Below the pieces are notes generated by a model, which was not told the origin of the DNA, did no database searches, and saw only the letters and a program-made list of their open reading frames with translations. DNA of 43,479 nucleotides from DATLYB01 sp964502525 (GTDB lineage Bacteria; Bacteroidota; Bacteroidia; Chitinophagales; CAIOSU01): the NCBI GenBank assembly GCA_964502525.1, contig CAZCXH010000022.1, forward strand, positions 1-43,479, written 5' to 3'. How positions within the stretch are numbered: the first letter of the stretch is position 1; every line of letters starts with the position of its first letter. This document shows positions 33,717 through 42,685 of this stretch, piece by piece. The translations under genes were made by a program, and so were the position numbers.

Positions 33717-35681
33717 TCAGCTTCCTAAATTCCCGATCCCTTTGGTTAGAATATTGAAGTCGCTATACACCGAATACTCTTTTGCATAGAACAGATTCAG
33801 CCTCGCCCTGGTGGCGTCATTTATATTTTTATTTTTCAAAGCATTCACAGGCGACAATACCCCTTCCCTTATTTTTGGCAACGCATAATTGCCATCGCCC
33901 GCAGCGCTCTTCGCATACCCCACCCACGATTTATTTCCAAGCAACACACTCTTCCAGTTTTTAATTAAACCGCCAGTGTTCTTCACCAAAAATATTTTCA
34001 CCGGGAAAGTCAGCAGCAACGCAACACACACCGCCAAATCAAACAACCGCTTGTTTCTTCTATTCATCGGGGAAGCAATGGCGAGGTTGGCATCAATCGC
34101 ATACAAATCTCCTGCTGTGTTTTTGGAATTGCTGCCAATCACGCTCAGTCCGTTTTCAGGAACGATTTTATAATCCGATTCCGGTCCGTTATCCGCCATG
34201 CATTCAATAATCTGTTTAACCTGAATGTCTTTGCCGCAGAAAATGATTTCGTCCGCTTTATAGATTCCTCTGATAGCAGGCAGCTCGCTCAGCGCGCCCA
34301 GGTGATGCGCGCTCCCGTTCTCTTTGCCATCCGGAGAAACATATCCGATATATTTGTAACCGCTTTCAACCTGTGTCAGCAGGGTGAGCGCTCGCTCCGC
34401 CTCTTCTTTACCGCCCGCTATAATCACGCGGTGGGCTGATTGCTCCCGCATGCCGAATTTTTTTCCAAGCAAGGCAATCACCAGCAGCCGCAACGTGACC
34501 ATCGCAAACACGGCCCACACCGCCCCGAGAATTATCATGGCGCGGGAAAACCGGAGCGTTTCAGGCAGAAATGCGTAGAATGCAGCGATGAACAAAGTGC
34601 CGACCATCAGTCCGCGAACAACCCGGTAATTTTTTACAGGCTTGTCATAGCCACCGCTCAGAAAAACTGCGGATAGCCATAAAAAAATGTACGAGGGCAC
34701 AATGTAAAGCATGAATGCTGGCGGGTAATATTCAGGCGCGCCCTTGAAATTGGTCGCGTAATAAATTTTGATCGCATGCATGCCGGCATAAAGCAGCGCT
34801 GCATCAGCCATGGGGAGCAGCAATGTCCGCGCTGCTCTTCTGAAAAACGAGCCGACAGCGGTGAGATAAACCGCGATGGTCACCAGAAACGAATAACCGA
34901 AGATTAATTGCGATGAAAAATGTTTCCGCTCAAAAATCAGCATCGCATTGTAAAACATGCGCACATAATTCAGGCTGCCCTTCCTGGTGCTTTCGCCTTT
35001 GTAGTGCAGGATGCGTGTTTCCGGGAAGTAATAATTTTTGTATCCGGCTTTGGTAATCCGGTAAGACAAATCCACATCTTCCCCATACATGAAGAAGGTT
35101 TCATCAAGCAAACCGGTTTCGCCAAGCGCTTTTTTGCGAATCAGCATGAAAGCTCCGGACAATACCTCCACTTCGTGAATTTTATTTTCATCCAGAAAGC
35201 CGAGATGATACCTTCCGAAAATTTCTGATTTCGGAAAAAGCGCGGATAACCCCGTCATTTTATAAAAAGCGACTTTAGGCGTAGGGAGAGCGCGTTTTGA
35301 TTCAGGAAGAAAAATTCCTTTACCATCTATCATTTTCACGCCTAACGCCCCAGCGTCAGGATGGTTATCCATGAAGCGCAGCGTCTTCTCAAACGCATCT
35401 TCCTGAACGAGCGTGTCAGGATTCAACAGCAGCACGTATTCACCCTTCGAAATTCTGATTGCCTGATTATTGGCTGTTGCAAAACCCTTGTTCTCTTTAT
35501 TTTCGATCAACTGCACTCCCGGAAACCGGCTTCTGATCATCGCCACAGATCCATCTGATGAGGCGTTATCAACCACAATAGTTTCAGCACTGATATTTTT
35601 CGATGCCCTTTGCACCGATGCCAGCGCCTGCTCTAAAAAATACTTCACATTGTAGCTGACAATGATGACCGTGATCTTCAT
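33717..35681 (-). CDS. GT2 glycosyltransferase fused to a degenerate polyprenyl-phosphate sugar transferase
   Basis: 654 residues. Residues 1 to about 235 are a GT2 (WbbL/rhamnosyltransferase-like) domain with SYNVKYFLEQALASV, VVDNASSDGS, LLLNPDTLV and GEDVDLSYR. A membrane region with several helices follows (about 260-400), then a Rossmann-like segment starting HRVIIAGGKEEAERA. The last about 110 residues begin NRRNKRLFDLAVCVALLL, like the membrane helix of WcaJ/PglC sugar transferases, and contain LLGNKSWVGYA where active enzymes have a GxMSxVGPRP-type motif. The usual DxPR-type acidic motif is missing, so this half is probably inactive or structural. A role in surface polysaccharide assembly is likely. 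A TAnnTTTG word lies 15 bases upstream of the start. Confidence 0.82.
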   Translation of the reverse strand: MKITVIIVSYNVKYFLEQALASVQRASKNISAETIVVDNASSDGSVAMIRSRFPGVQLIENKENKGFATANNQAIRISKGEYVLLLNPDTLVQEDAFEKTLRFMDNHPDAGALGVKMIDGKGIFLPESKRALPTPKVAFYKMTGLSALFPKSEIFGRYHLGFLDENKIHEVEVLSGAFMLIRKKALGETGLLDETFFMYGEDVDLSYRITKAGYKNYYFPETRILHYKGESTRKGSLNYVRMFYNAMLIFERKHFSSQLIFGYSFLVTIAVYLTAVGSFFRRAARTLLLPMADAALLYAGMHAIKIYYATNFKGAPEYYPPAFMLYIVPSYIFLWLSAVFLSGGYDKPVKNYRVVRGLMVGTLFIAAFYAFLPETLRFSRAMIILGAVWAVFAMVTLRLLVIALLGKKFGMREQSAHRVIIAGGKEEAERALTLLTQVESGYKYIGYVSPDGKENGSAHHLGALSELPAIRGIYKADEIIFCGKDIQVKQIIECMADNGPESDYKIVPENGLSVIGSNSKNTAGDLYAIDANLAIASPMNRRNKRLFDLAVCVALLLTFPVKIFLVKNTGGLIKNWKSVLLGNKSWVGYAKSAAGDGNYALPKIREGVLSPVNALKNKNINDATRARLNLFYAKEYSVYSDFNILTKGIGNLGS

Positions 35682-35696
35682 AGATTATCGGAATCT

Positions 35697-35704
35697 CAAA
35701 GGTA
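35697..35704 (-). promoter_or_regulatory. TAnnTTTG promoter word before the GT2 fusion gene
   Basis: TACCTTTG on the minus strand ends 15 bases before the ATG at 35681. It falls in the 55-base gap after recR, so the GT2 gene need not depend on recR transcription. Confidence 0.5.
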
Positions 35705-35736
35705 ATACGATGGGCGGGTTAATTTATCAGAGAAGA

Positions 35737-36363
35737 TTAAAGCTGCCCTTTCACCAAAAAGCTCTCATAAGGCATCCGGTTTGCCAGCGCACGGGCAAGG
35801 GTGATTTCATCCGTGTATTCCAGTTCGCCACCCACGGAAATACCGCGCGAGATGGCGGTGACTTTAACATTGAAGGGGCTGAGTTTCCTGGAGATGTAAA
35901 AAATCGTAGTGTCTCCTTCCATCGTTGGGCTGAGCGCCATAATCACTTCACGCGTCTCCTGCGCTTTCAGACGCTCCACGAGCGAGTTAATTTCCAGATC
36001 ATCAGGACCGATGCCATCCATCGGTGAAATAACGCCTCCGAGCACATGATAAACGCCATTAAAGTGATTCGTGTTTTCAACCGCCATTACATCCCGCAGA
36101 TTCTCCACCACGCAAATCAGCGACTGGTCGCGCCTATGGCTGGAGCAGATGCCGCACAGATCCGCATCCGCAACATTATGGCATTGTCTGCAAAACTTAA
36201 TTTCTTCCCGCATTCGCATAATTGATTCCCCGAATTTTTGGGATTGTTCACGCGGCTGTCTTAAAAGATGCAACACCAGGCGCAAGGCGGTTTTCTTCCC
36301 CACGCCCGGCAGGCGGGAAAATTCGTTTACTGCATCCTCGATAAGGCGGGAGGGAAAATTCAT
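35737..36363 (-). CDS. recR: recombination mediator protein RecR
   Basis: 208-residue DNA-repair protein that works with RecO and RecF to load RecA on gapped DNA. The helix-hairpin-helix region contains SRLPGVGKKTALRLVLHLL (about 16-34). The zinc finger has C58, C61, C70 and C73. The Toprim domain (about 80-175) includes CVVENLRDVMAVE and HVLGGVISPMDGIGPDDL. The C-terminal SRGISVGGELEYTDEITLARAL is typical. Length and order are normal for the family. A reverse-strand frame over its 5' half is a shadow. The 55 bases downstream lead into the GT2 fusion gene. Confidence 0.96.
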   Translation of the reverse strand: MNFPSRLIEDAVNEFSRLPGVGKKTALRLVLHLLRQPREQSQKFGESIMRMREEIKFCRQCHNVADADLCGICSSHRRDQSLICVVENLRDVMAVENTNHFNGVYHVLGGVISPMDGIGPDDLEINSLVERLKAQETREVIMALSPTMEGDTTIFYISRKLSPFNVKVTAISRGISVGGELEYTDEITLARALANRMPYESFLVKGQL

Positions 36364-36527
36364 AAATGATGGCTATGAAAGCGAATTTAAGAGTTTCAGA
36401 CGTTGTCTTGCCTTCCGGTCAAAGGATGATTCAGAATTCATGCAACCACTGATTGCATAATTCGTAGAAGAACCGAATTACCGGCAAACTGACAGGTCAT
36501 CCACTGGTAGTTATTTACCAATTGCTC

Positions 36528-36608
36528 GTTTACCGTTTACTATTATTTTGAACCGTAAACATGTAAACCGTAAACCAGAATAACCTGACATGAAAGGCTT
36601 GACGGTGC
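36528..36608 (+). repeat. GTTTAC/GTAAAC dispersed element, copy 2
   Basis: GTTTACCGTTTAC (36528-36540) faces ACCGTAAACATGTAAACC (from 36552), with a second CCGTAAAC following. AGGCTTGACGGTGC (36595-36608) completes the same layout as the copy at 17099-17192. It occupies the otherwise featureless gap between recR and the next gene; 36364-36527 shows nothing else clear. Confidence 0.65.
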
Positions 36609-36658
36609 TTTAGTGTGTATTTCTATTCGGGTGAGAACTTATCGCACCTGGTAAATAA

Positions 36659-37342
36659 ATGTTGATTATGAGGCGAACGGCAGTTGTGATGGCGGTTGTT
36701 TTTGGGGGGGCATCGGTTTTTTGTCAGGAAGCAAACAAGGCCGCGGAACAACTTAACATGCAGGTTTACGCCAGCAATACTCCCAACAAACTCCAGCAAA
36801 CCATCGGGCAGGAGGAAGAACTCACCATCTTCAACCTCAATGACTACAAGTTTACCACCACTCCAAATCCCAATAAGGCATATAAAGAGTATCAGGTCAT
36901 CAAACTGGACGGAATGAGCGACAACGATGTGCTCATTGGGATGATCACCGGCACGCTTGAGCGGGAGTCAAGATTCATTGAGCTTAAAGGCGTCAAGCAG
37001 AGCACATTGGTTAAAGAGATTCTTAATGAAAAAGCCGACTACATCTACATGAGTCCTTATGAAAAGGAATACTTTATCGCATCTGACGGAACCTTCCGTT
37101 ATCTTGACGGACGCGAATTGGTCGGAAGCAAAAAAGTAAGAACCTATCTTGAAAAAGGGAAGCCTGTAACCGCTACCACTTTCTTTTTTGCAATGAAGAA
37201 CAAGGGGCTGATTGATTCTGCGATCAGCCTGCGAACATTTATTGCTTTAACTACGGATGAAAGGGTTGCCCTGCTGAATATGGACATTTTCGCAACTCCG
37301 AAAGAAAAGCAGGAAGAAGCGGATTCTGATGAGTCACATTAA
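36659..37342 (+). CDS. secreted protein of unknown function
   Basis: 227 residues from the ATG at 36659; a second ATG at 36668 gives MRRTAVVMAVVFGGASVFCQ, a clean signal peptide, and may be the true start. The mature part is polar, with alternating strand- and helix-like segments such as ELTIFNLNDYKF and EKADYIYMSPYEKEYFIASDGTFRYLDG. The acidic tail is EEADSDESH. There is no sorting domain, transmembrane anchor or catalytic motif that I can name, and I do not recognise a family. It is a single gene, flanked by a repeat element upstream and a bidirectional terminator downstream. Confidence 0.8.
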   Translation: MLIMRRTAVVMAVVFGGASVFCQEANKAAEQLNMQVYASNTPNKLQQTIGQEEELTIFNLNDYKFTTTPNPNKAYKEYQVIKLDGMSDNDVLIGMITGTLERESRFIELKGVKQSTLVKEILNEKADYIYMSPYEKEYFIASDGTFRYLDGRELVGSKKVRTYLEKGKPVTATTFFFAMKNKGLIDSAISLRTFIALTTDERVALLNMDIFATPKEKQEEADSDESH

Positions 37343-37374
37343 AAGAGTCCCCCGAATTTCAGGGGACCCTTTTA
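37341..37374. terminator. bidirectional terminator between convergent genes
   Basis: GTCCCC (37347-37352) pairs with GGGGAC (37362-37367), flanked by AAAAG on the left and CTTTT on the right, so it can act on both strands. It lies between the secreted-protein gene and the PKD/Kazal gene, which converge here. Confidence 0.8.
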
Positions 37375-37396
37375 ATGCCTACTCTGCCCCTAAGAG

Positions 37397-39622
37397 TTAC
37401 CTGATAACGTGAAGGCGGTGATTATATTTTTCACCGTTGACGCTAAGACACAGAAAATAAGAGCCGGAAGGCATTTCGCTGGCATCCCATGAAAGGTGAT
37501 GCGCTCCTGCGCCCAGATATTTATCGTACAATGCGATTTCCTTTTTTCCAAGAATGTTGAATATTTCCAATTTGATCAAAGCGGTTTCCGGCAGAGCAAA
37601 ATCAATGTTTGTCTGCTGATTGAAAGGATTTGGATACACCTTCATATCGAACCTGCTTTCGGCAGGAACAAAAATTCCGGTGTAATTGATTTTTGAAACC
37701 GAAATATTCCTGCAGTAAGAGTCGGTGCAGTTGGAAAGAGAATCGAAAATTGAAAGGCATGCCGTGAAAACTTCCGTTTCATCCACCTCGTAGAGGTGAA
37801 GCGGATGCCGCTCGCTGGAGTTGCTTCCGTCACCAAAATCCCAAAATGATCTGGAAAAATTGCCGATTGAGGTGTTGCTGAACTTTGCCTGCCTGCCGGA
37901 GGTGTCTATTTCGTAATCAAATCCTGCCTGGCAGCCGCCACCGTTGCAGGCGCCTTTCGTCCAATAAGCAACTCCGTTCATATAATAAGCTTCGCAACTG
38001 TTGACATAGGTTTTTCCATCGCAGCCGCAGACAGGATCAATGATTTCCGGGCAATCCGCCAATGAGTCAATTACCGTGAGGTCAACGCAATTGTTTCCGG
38101 CATTCACCCTGATATTCGCGCAATAGGTATCAGCGCAGCCCCCCGGCTGGTCTTCTGCCGTCAGGCAAACGAGGTAATATCCGGGCACGAGATAGGTATG
38201 CGAGGGATTGGGGTTTATAGAAGTTGTTCCATCACCAAAACTCCATTTCAGGGAAGCTCCTCCTGCCGCCTGATGCGAGAAAAAAACTTCATATCCAACC
38301 GGAGACGCAATGGTGCTGAAGGTGAAAAAAGCCCTGCATGAAACAACATTGGAGGATGAGCACAACCCTTGTGTCCAACTGGTGATGCCCGCATAGTTCG
38401 ATGCAACGCAATCATTGCTGTAAGAAACGCCATTGCAGCCGCAGACAGGCTCAAAGACGGTCGGGCAGGGCAGCCTGGTTATCAAAGCGCTGTCCGCGCA
38501 TAATTGGTTGGGAGTGGAGATGTTGACGGGAAGACAAACGGTATCGCTGCAAGTCTGATTTTGATTAGAGATCACAAGGCACACCAGGTACCTGCCCGGC
38601 TGCTGGAAACTATGACTCGGGTTGCAATCAGCGGATGCAGAGCCATCGCCAAAATCCCAGGAGCAGGTGGCGAATGTCCCCGAGGAAGTATTATCGAAAT
38701 AAAAATTCAATCCCTGCGACCGTGTTTTGAACTCAGCCCTGCAACCCTGATTTGATGAACAAGCTCCGTCCGTCCATGAAGTAACACCGTAATGGCTGTA
38801 TGCTATGCAGGCATTATTGTAAGTATTGCCATCGCAGCCGCAAACAGGAGCAACAACTGCGGGGCAGGGAGAGTTTATAGAGATAGCAGCGGCATCAAAG
38901 CATCCTATAGGAGCGAGGCTGATGAACTGGCAGTAAGAATCGTTGCATTGATTTGCGCTGTCGGAAATCACAAGACACGCTTCAACAACAGCAGGCAGCG
39001 TGTTTGCAAAGTAGGTATGATTAGGATTTTTCAAGTTGGATGTTGACCCATCGCCAAAATCCCATGATGAGGTGTCATAGTAACCCGTTGAGATATTATT
39101 GAACAGGACCGTATAACCTGCCGCGCCCGCAAACACCGTATAATTAAAAGACGCATTGCAACTTCCTGAACCCTGGCAGGCGCCAGGCATCCAGAACGTG
39201 ACGCCTGCCCTGTATTTGGCTTCACAGGAATTGTTATAGGTGGTTCCATTGCAGCCGCAAACCGGGGAGTTTCCAAAGCAGGGATGCAGAATATCAATTA
39301 AACCGGTATCAATGCAGGAGGGGATCTGAATTACAATGGTTTTGCAAATTGTGTCGCTGCAATTTGTGCCGGATAACACAAGGCATACGGAATAGGAGCC
39401 CGGAGTCATGTAACTGTGGTCAGGATTGCTGTATGTGTCAAAGCTGCCGTCACCGAAACTCCATACCGCTGATGTATAATTTCCCTGCGAAGTATTGCTG
39501 AACATCACCTGGTTTTGTCCTGTTGTGGACAGGGCAAAGGTGAAATTCGCCTGGCAAAAAGCAAATACTTCTTTTGATAGAAAACAGAGGGTCGTTATCA
39601 ATATGACAGGAAGTTGCTTCAT
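37397..39622 (-). CDS. T9SS-exported protein with alternating PKD and Kazal-type domains
   Basis: 741 residues from the ATG at 39622 (MKQLPVILITTLCFLS, a signal peptide); an upstream in-frame extension to 39718 overlaps the previous gene and is rejected. PKD domains with W-(S/D)-FGDG cores (about 26-98, 154-236, 294-368, 429-506, 564-642) alternate with four Kazal-like domains (about 103-149, 241-288, 375-421, 512-559). Each Kazal unit has PVCGC-(N/D)-G-x-(T/S)-Y and GV/GI-x2-W-x2-G-x-C. The last 80 residues (VYPNPFNQQTNI ... GSYFLCLSVNG) are a T9SS sorting domain. Kazal domains inhibit serine proteases, so protection against host, predator or self proteases is possible. The dockerin-type gene ends 7 bases upstream, in the same operon. 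Confidence 0.9.
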   Translation of the reverse strand: MKQLPVILITTLCFLSKEVFAFCQANFTFALSTTGQNQVMFSNTSQGNYTSAVWSFGDGSFDTYSNPDHSYMTPGSYSVCLVLSGTNCSDTICKTIVIQIPSCIDTGLIDILHPCFGNSPVCGCNGTTYNNSCEAKYRAGVTFWMPGACQGSGSCNASFNYTVFAGAAGYTVLFNNISTGYYDTSSWDFGDGSTSNLKNPNHTYFANTLPAVVEACLVISDSANQCNDSYCQFISLAPIGCFDAAAISINSPCPAVVAPVCGCDGNTYNNACIAYSHYGVTSWTDGACSSNQGCRAEFKTRSQGLNFYFDNTSSGTFATCSWDFGDGSASADCNPSHSFQQPGRYLVCLVISNQNQTCSDTVCLPVNISTPNQLCADSALITRLPCPTVFEPVCGCNGVSYSNDCVASNYAGITSWTQGLCSSSNVVSCRAFFTFSTIASPVGYEVFFSHQAAGGASLKWSFGDGTTSINPNPSHTYLVPGYYLVCLTAEDQPGGCADTYCANIRVNAGNNCVDLTVIDSLADCPEIIDPVCGCDGKTYVNSCEAYYMNGVAYWTKGACNGGGCQAGFDYEIDTSGRQAKFSNTSIGNFSRSFWDFGDGSNSSERHPLHLYEVDETEVFTACLSIFDSLSNCTDSYCRNISVSKINYTGIFVPAESRFDMKVYPNPFNQQTNIDFALPETALIKLEIFNILGKKEIALYDKYLGAGAHHLSWDASEMPSGSYFLCLSVNGEKYNHRLHVIR

Positions 39623-39629
39623 GTTCGCC

Positions 39630-40955
39630 TCATCTTGAAATTTCAACTTTAAATAATTGCACGGTTTCATTGTCGCGCACGCTAACAAAATAAATTCCCC
39701 ATACCAGGTGCGACACATCCAACTTCAACACCCCGAACGTTCCGGTCTGCCGCAGCATCTGTTTTCCGATGACATTCATCACTTCAATCTGATATTCCTG
39801 ATGCTGAGGAAGTTCAATGTGCAGTGAATTATTTGCAGGGTTGGGATAAATGGAAATTCTCTTTTCAGATGGTACGCCTAATGATGACGTCAGCACTTTC
39901 TCATAGACCACGGAAGAATCCTGCCAGCCGCAAACCGGGATCACCGTTTCATCGCTTCTGATAAGCGTAATATCAGAAAACGACAGATTAAGTATTTCGG
40001 TAATCATGGTCTTTTGCGCGAGGTTTTCTTCCATCACGAAATTCACCGCTCCGATTTGACCGGTTACGGTGATATCGTTGCGGTCAATCCTTGCGATGGC
40101 AGTTTCCATTTTTCCGTCAGGGCTGAAATCCTTGTTCAGCGCGAGCACATCACCTGAAGCGCCAAAAAGAGAATTATTGTAATTAAGCGATACTGTGCCG
40201 GGGATGATCAGATCGCTCGAATAATGAATAGTGTAGGCTATTCCGTAAACATCCTGCGCGGGGATTTGCGCTGTGCCCAGCATGATGGCAACCTCAACAC
40301 TCGTTCCGGCAGGAATGCTGTCGAGAATTTCAAAGTAGAGCGGAATATCAGCTACATTAATGCAGTCGGTGCCCGGGCTTTTCTGAACGGGGTTCCCATA
40401 ATTCCTTTCAATCACCCGCAAGTCATGCTGGTTGATGATGCCATCGCCATCGCAGTCGGCATGGTTGATATTGGGACCTAAGTGGAAATTGGCGACTCCG
40501 GTTGACATCACCCAGGGGGTGGAAGGCGTGAGGCTGTCCTGAGAAGGGTTGTGTCTTCGGGGACCGATAGCGCCATAAGCCAATCCTACAAAAAGAACGT
40601 CCTTGTTATTGACGATACCGTCATTATTCGCATCACCGGGATAAACACATCTCAGGCAAATCCTTCTTGTGATAGAATCGCAGATGCCGTTTGGCGTGCC
40701 CACTTTCAGCTTGACAAAATATTCCCCCGCAGCTTGATAAGCGTGGCTCGGGTCCCGTTGCGTTGAGGCGGTTCCATCTCCAAAATTCCATTGGAAGATT
40801 GCCGTATTAAGCGAAGAACGGTTATTGAAGCTGACGGTCAGATCATTGACGTTAAAATCAAACTGCGCAACGCATTGCCCAATGCTTTCACCATTGCAGA
40901 AAAGCAATAAGGCGATCAAAAATCCGGCAGGATGATATTTAACGTTTTTGAACAC
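39630..40955 (-). CDS. T9SS-exported protein with PKD, dockerin-like EF-hands and cohesin-like region
   Basis: 441 residues with a GTG start. The N-terminal hydrophobic stretch GFLIALLLFCNGESIG acts as signal peptide. A PKD domain (about 28-100) is followed by two calcium loops of dockerin type: D108-x-N110-x-D112 ending at D119, and D167-x-D169-x-D171 ending at D178, the second followed by RVIERNYG. The region 205-340 resembles a cohesin-like beta sandwich (IPAGTSVEVAIMLGTAQIPAQDVYGIAYTIHY). The end, SIYPNPANNSLHIELP through GIYFVSVRDN, is a T9SS sorting domain. The Kazal protein follows 7 bases later in the same operon. A minus-strand TATATTTA (40980-40987), one base off TAnnTTTG, could be its promoter. 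Confidence 0.85.
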   Translation of the reverse strand: MFKNVKYHPAGFLIALLLFCNGESIGQCVAQFDFNVNDLTVSFNNRSSLNTAIFQWNFGDGTASTQRDPSHAYQAAGEYFVKLKVGTPNGICDSITRRICLRCVYPGDANNDGIVNNKDVLFVGLAYGAIGPRRHNPSQDSLTPSTPWVMSTGVANFHLGPNINHADCDGDGIINQHDLRVIERNYGNPVQKSPGTDCINVADIPLYFEILDSIPAGTSVEVAIMLGTAQIPAQDVYGIAYTIHYSSDLIIPGTVSLNYNNSLFGASGDVLALNKDFSPDGKMETAIARIDRNDITVTGQIGAVNFVMEENLAQKTMITEILNLSFSDITLIRSDETVIPVCGWQDSSVVYEKVLTSSLGVPSEKRISIYPNPANNSLHIELPQHQEYQIEVMNVIGKQMLRQTGTFGVLKLDVSHLVWGIYFVSVRDNETVQLFKVEISR

Positions 40956-41192
40956 TTTCTTTAAATGGTCTTTGCAACGTAAATATAGTGTGGGAGAACT
41001 CCAATTAACAATTACAAAAAATTAAACTTTCCGGACAAAAAATCCCTTATTTTCATCCTGTTATTTTTTGAAAATTTTTATTAACTGTTGATTATCAATT
41101 AGTTGTATGATTTTTGAAAAAATACTGCTCCCTGGCTTCCCTGCTTTTTCCGGAAAAACCGGTGTAGTTATTAATTTTCGGAACACGATTCC

Positions 41193-42611
41193 ATGCATAA
41201 CAGCAAACTGTTGGATGCTCTGAGGGTTCTCACTCCCAAGCAGTTGAGAAAACTGGAGGATTTTGTTGCCTCGCCTTTCTTCAACAAGAACGATGACGCC
41301 TACCGGCTATTTACCTCCATCAGAAAATTTGAACCCTCATTCAATCATAAGGATTTGGAGAAGGGGCGCATTTATAAAATCGCCTTTCCGAAGGAAAAAT
41401 ATGATGAAAAGAAGCTCGGCTATTTAATGAGCGACATGCAGAAGCTGATAGATAAATTCCTTGCCTACAACGAGTTGATGGAACATCCCATTCAGCATGA
41501 ATATTATTTGATGACCAGCTATATTGACTGCGGGCTGGACAAGCACTTCAGCAAGACGATGAAAGACGCGCAACACGTGCAAAAGGAAAATCATTACCGC
41601 GATGCCGATTATTTCTATAATGAGTTTCTGCTCGAAGCGCTCAACAACGTTTATTTCGACAAGCAGCGCAAGCACGCGTATGATGAAAGTTTGCAGCGCG
41701 CGATTGACAACCTTGATCTCTACTATCTCGCGCAGAAGCTGAAATACAGTTGCGAACTGTTCAACCGGAAGAATATTGTTGCTGCCGATTACAAGCTGCG
41801 CCTGCTCGATGAAATCCTGCTTTACCTGAAAGACAAGGATTTTCAGGAAGCTCCGTCCGTTGCCATCTATTATCAGATTTTGATGACGCTTACCGACAAG
41901 GAGAACGAAGATCATTTCAAAAAGCTTCGCGGGTTGTTGGGAGAGCATGGCAGCAGGTTTCCGCTGCTCGAAGCGCGCGACATGTACCTGTATGCGCAGA
42001 ATTATTGCATCAAGCAGATCAACAGCGGCAATCAGAATTACCTGAACGAACTGTTCCATCTCTACAAGACGATGCTTGATAAAAAAATTGCCTTTGACGG
42101 AAAGTATATCACGCCATGGACATACAAAAACATTGTGGGTGTGGCGCTGCGCGTGGAAGAATACAAATGGGTGGAGAAATTTATCCATGAGTATAAGGAG
42201 CATCTTTCCCCCGAAATGCGCGAGAATGCCTTTGCCTTCAACCTCGCCAGTTTTTACTTCAACAAAGGCGCTTTCAACAAGGCGCTCGAACTGCTGCGCA
42301 ACGTGGAGTTCACCGACATTGTTTACAGCCTCGATTCCAAGGCCATGCTTTTGCGCATCTACTACGAGTTGAACGCCATTGACCCGTTATTGTCGCTGCT
42401 TGATTCCTTCCAGGTGTACCTCAGAAGAAACAAGCTGATCTCCGAGAATCAAAAAACGATTTACCAAAATCTCGTTCACTTTGTGAAGGAAGCCACGCGC
42501 ATCAGGCAGGGCGATAAGGAGGCCGCCAAAAAGCTGAAAGAGAAGATCGAAAAAACCAGGCAGGTGGCATACTTGCAGTGGATGATGAAGAAAGCGGATG
42601 AGCTAATGTGA
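41193..42611 (+). CDS. conserved Bacteroidota protein of unknown function
   Basis: 472 residues, cytoplasmic, with no signal peptide. It is almost entirely helical, with TPR-like segments such as ARDMYLYAQNYCIKQINSG and FAFNLASFYFNKGAFNKALELLRNV, and a basic coiled end rich in KEA/KLKEKIEK. The start LLDALRVLTPKQLRKLEDFVASPFFNKND looks conserved in this phylum, but I cannot name a function. A helical-repeat scaffold is the most that the sequence supports. trmB follows after a repeat of about 75 bases. The long reverse-strand frame at 41424-42203 is a shadow produced by the codon usage of this gene. Confidence 0.82.
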   Translation: MHNSKLLDALRVLTPKQLRKLEDFVASPFFNKNDDAYRLFTSIRKFEPSFNHKDLEKGRIYKIAFPKEKYDEKKLGYLMSDMQKLIDKFLAYNELMEHPIQHEYYLMTSYIDCGLDKHFSKTMKDAQHVQKENHYRDADYFYNEFLLEALNNVYFDKQRKHAYDESLQRAIDNLDLYYLAQKLKYSCELFNRKNIVAADYKLRLLDEILLYLKDKDFQEAPSVAIYYQILMTLTDKENEDHFKKLRGLLGEHGSRFPLLEARDMYLYAQNYCIKQINSGNQNYLNELFHLYKTMLDKKIAFDGKYITPWTYKNIVGVALRVEEYKWVEKFIHEYKEHLSPEMRENAFAFNLASFYFNKGAFNKALELLRNVEFTDIVYSLDSKAMLLRIYYELNAIDPLLSLLDSFQVYLRRNKLISENQKTIYQNLVHFVKEATRIRQGDKEAAKKLKEKIEKTRQVAYLQWMMKKADELM

Positions 42612-42685
42612 TAATTCGATAATTCGGTGATTTGATAATGAACAATTTCATCACCGAATCATCGAATTACCGAATTACCGAATCA
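42612..42685. repeat. AT-rich inverted and direct repeat before trmB
   Basis: AATTCGGTGAT is followed about 30 bases later by ATCACCGAATCAT-like words, then GAATTACC occurs in tandem. Short self-complementary words of this kind also sit before upp. No promoter word is clear. Confidence 0.55.

Noticed and set aside
36071..36460. 129-codon plus-strand frame over recR
   Set aside because: It is antisense to the conserved recR coding region and shows no conserved pattern.
41088..41098. TTGATTATCAA as a second FNR box
   Set aside because: The two half-sites are separated by 1 base, not 4, so the site geometry is wrong for FNR.
41424..42203. 259-codon minus-strand frame
   Set aside because: It lies fully inside the plus-strand conserved gene; its translation is rich in I/V/H/Q in the pattern of a reverse frame, with no recognisable motif.
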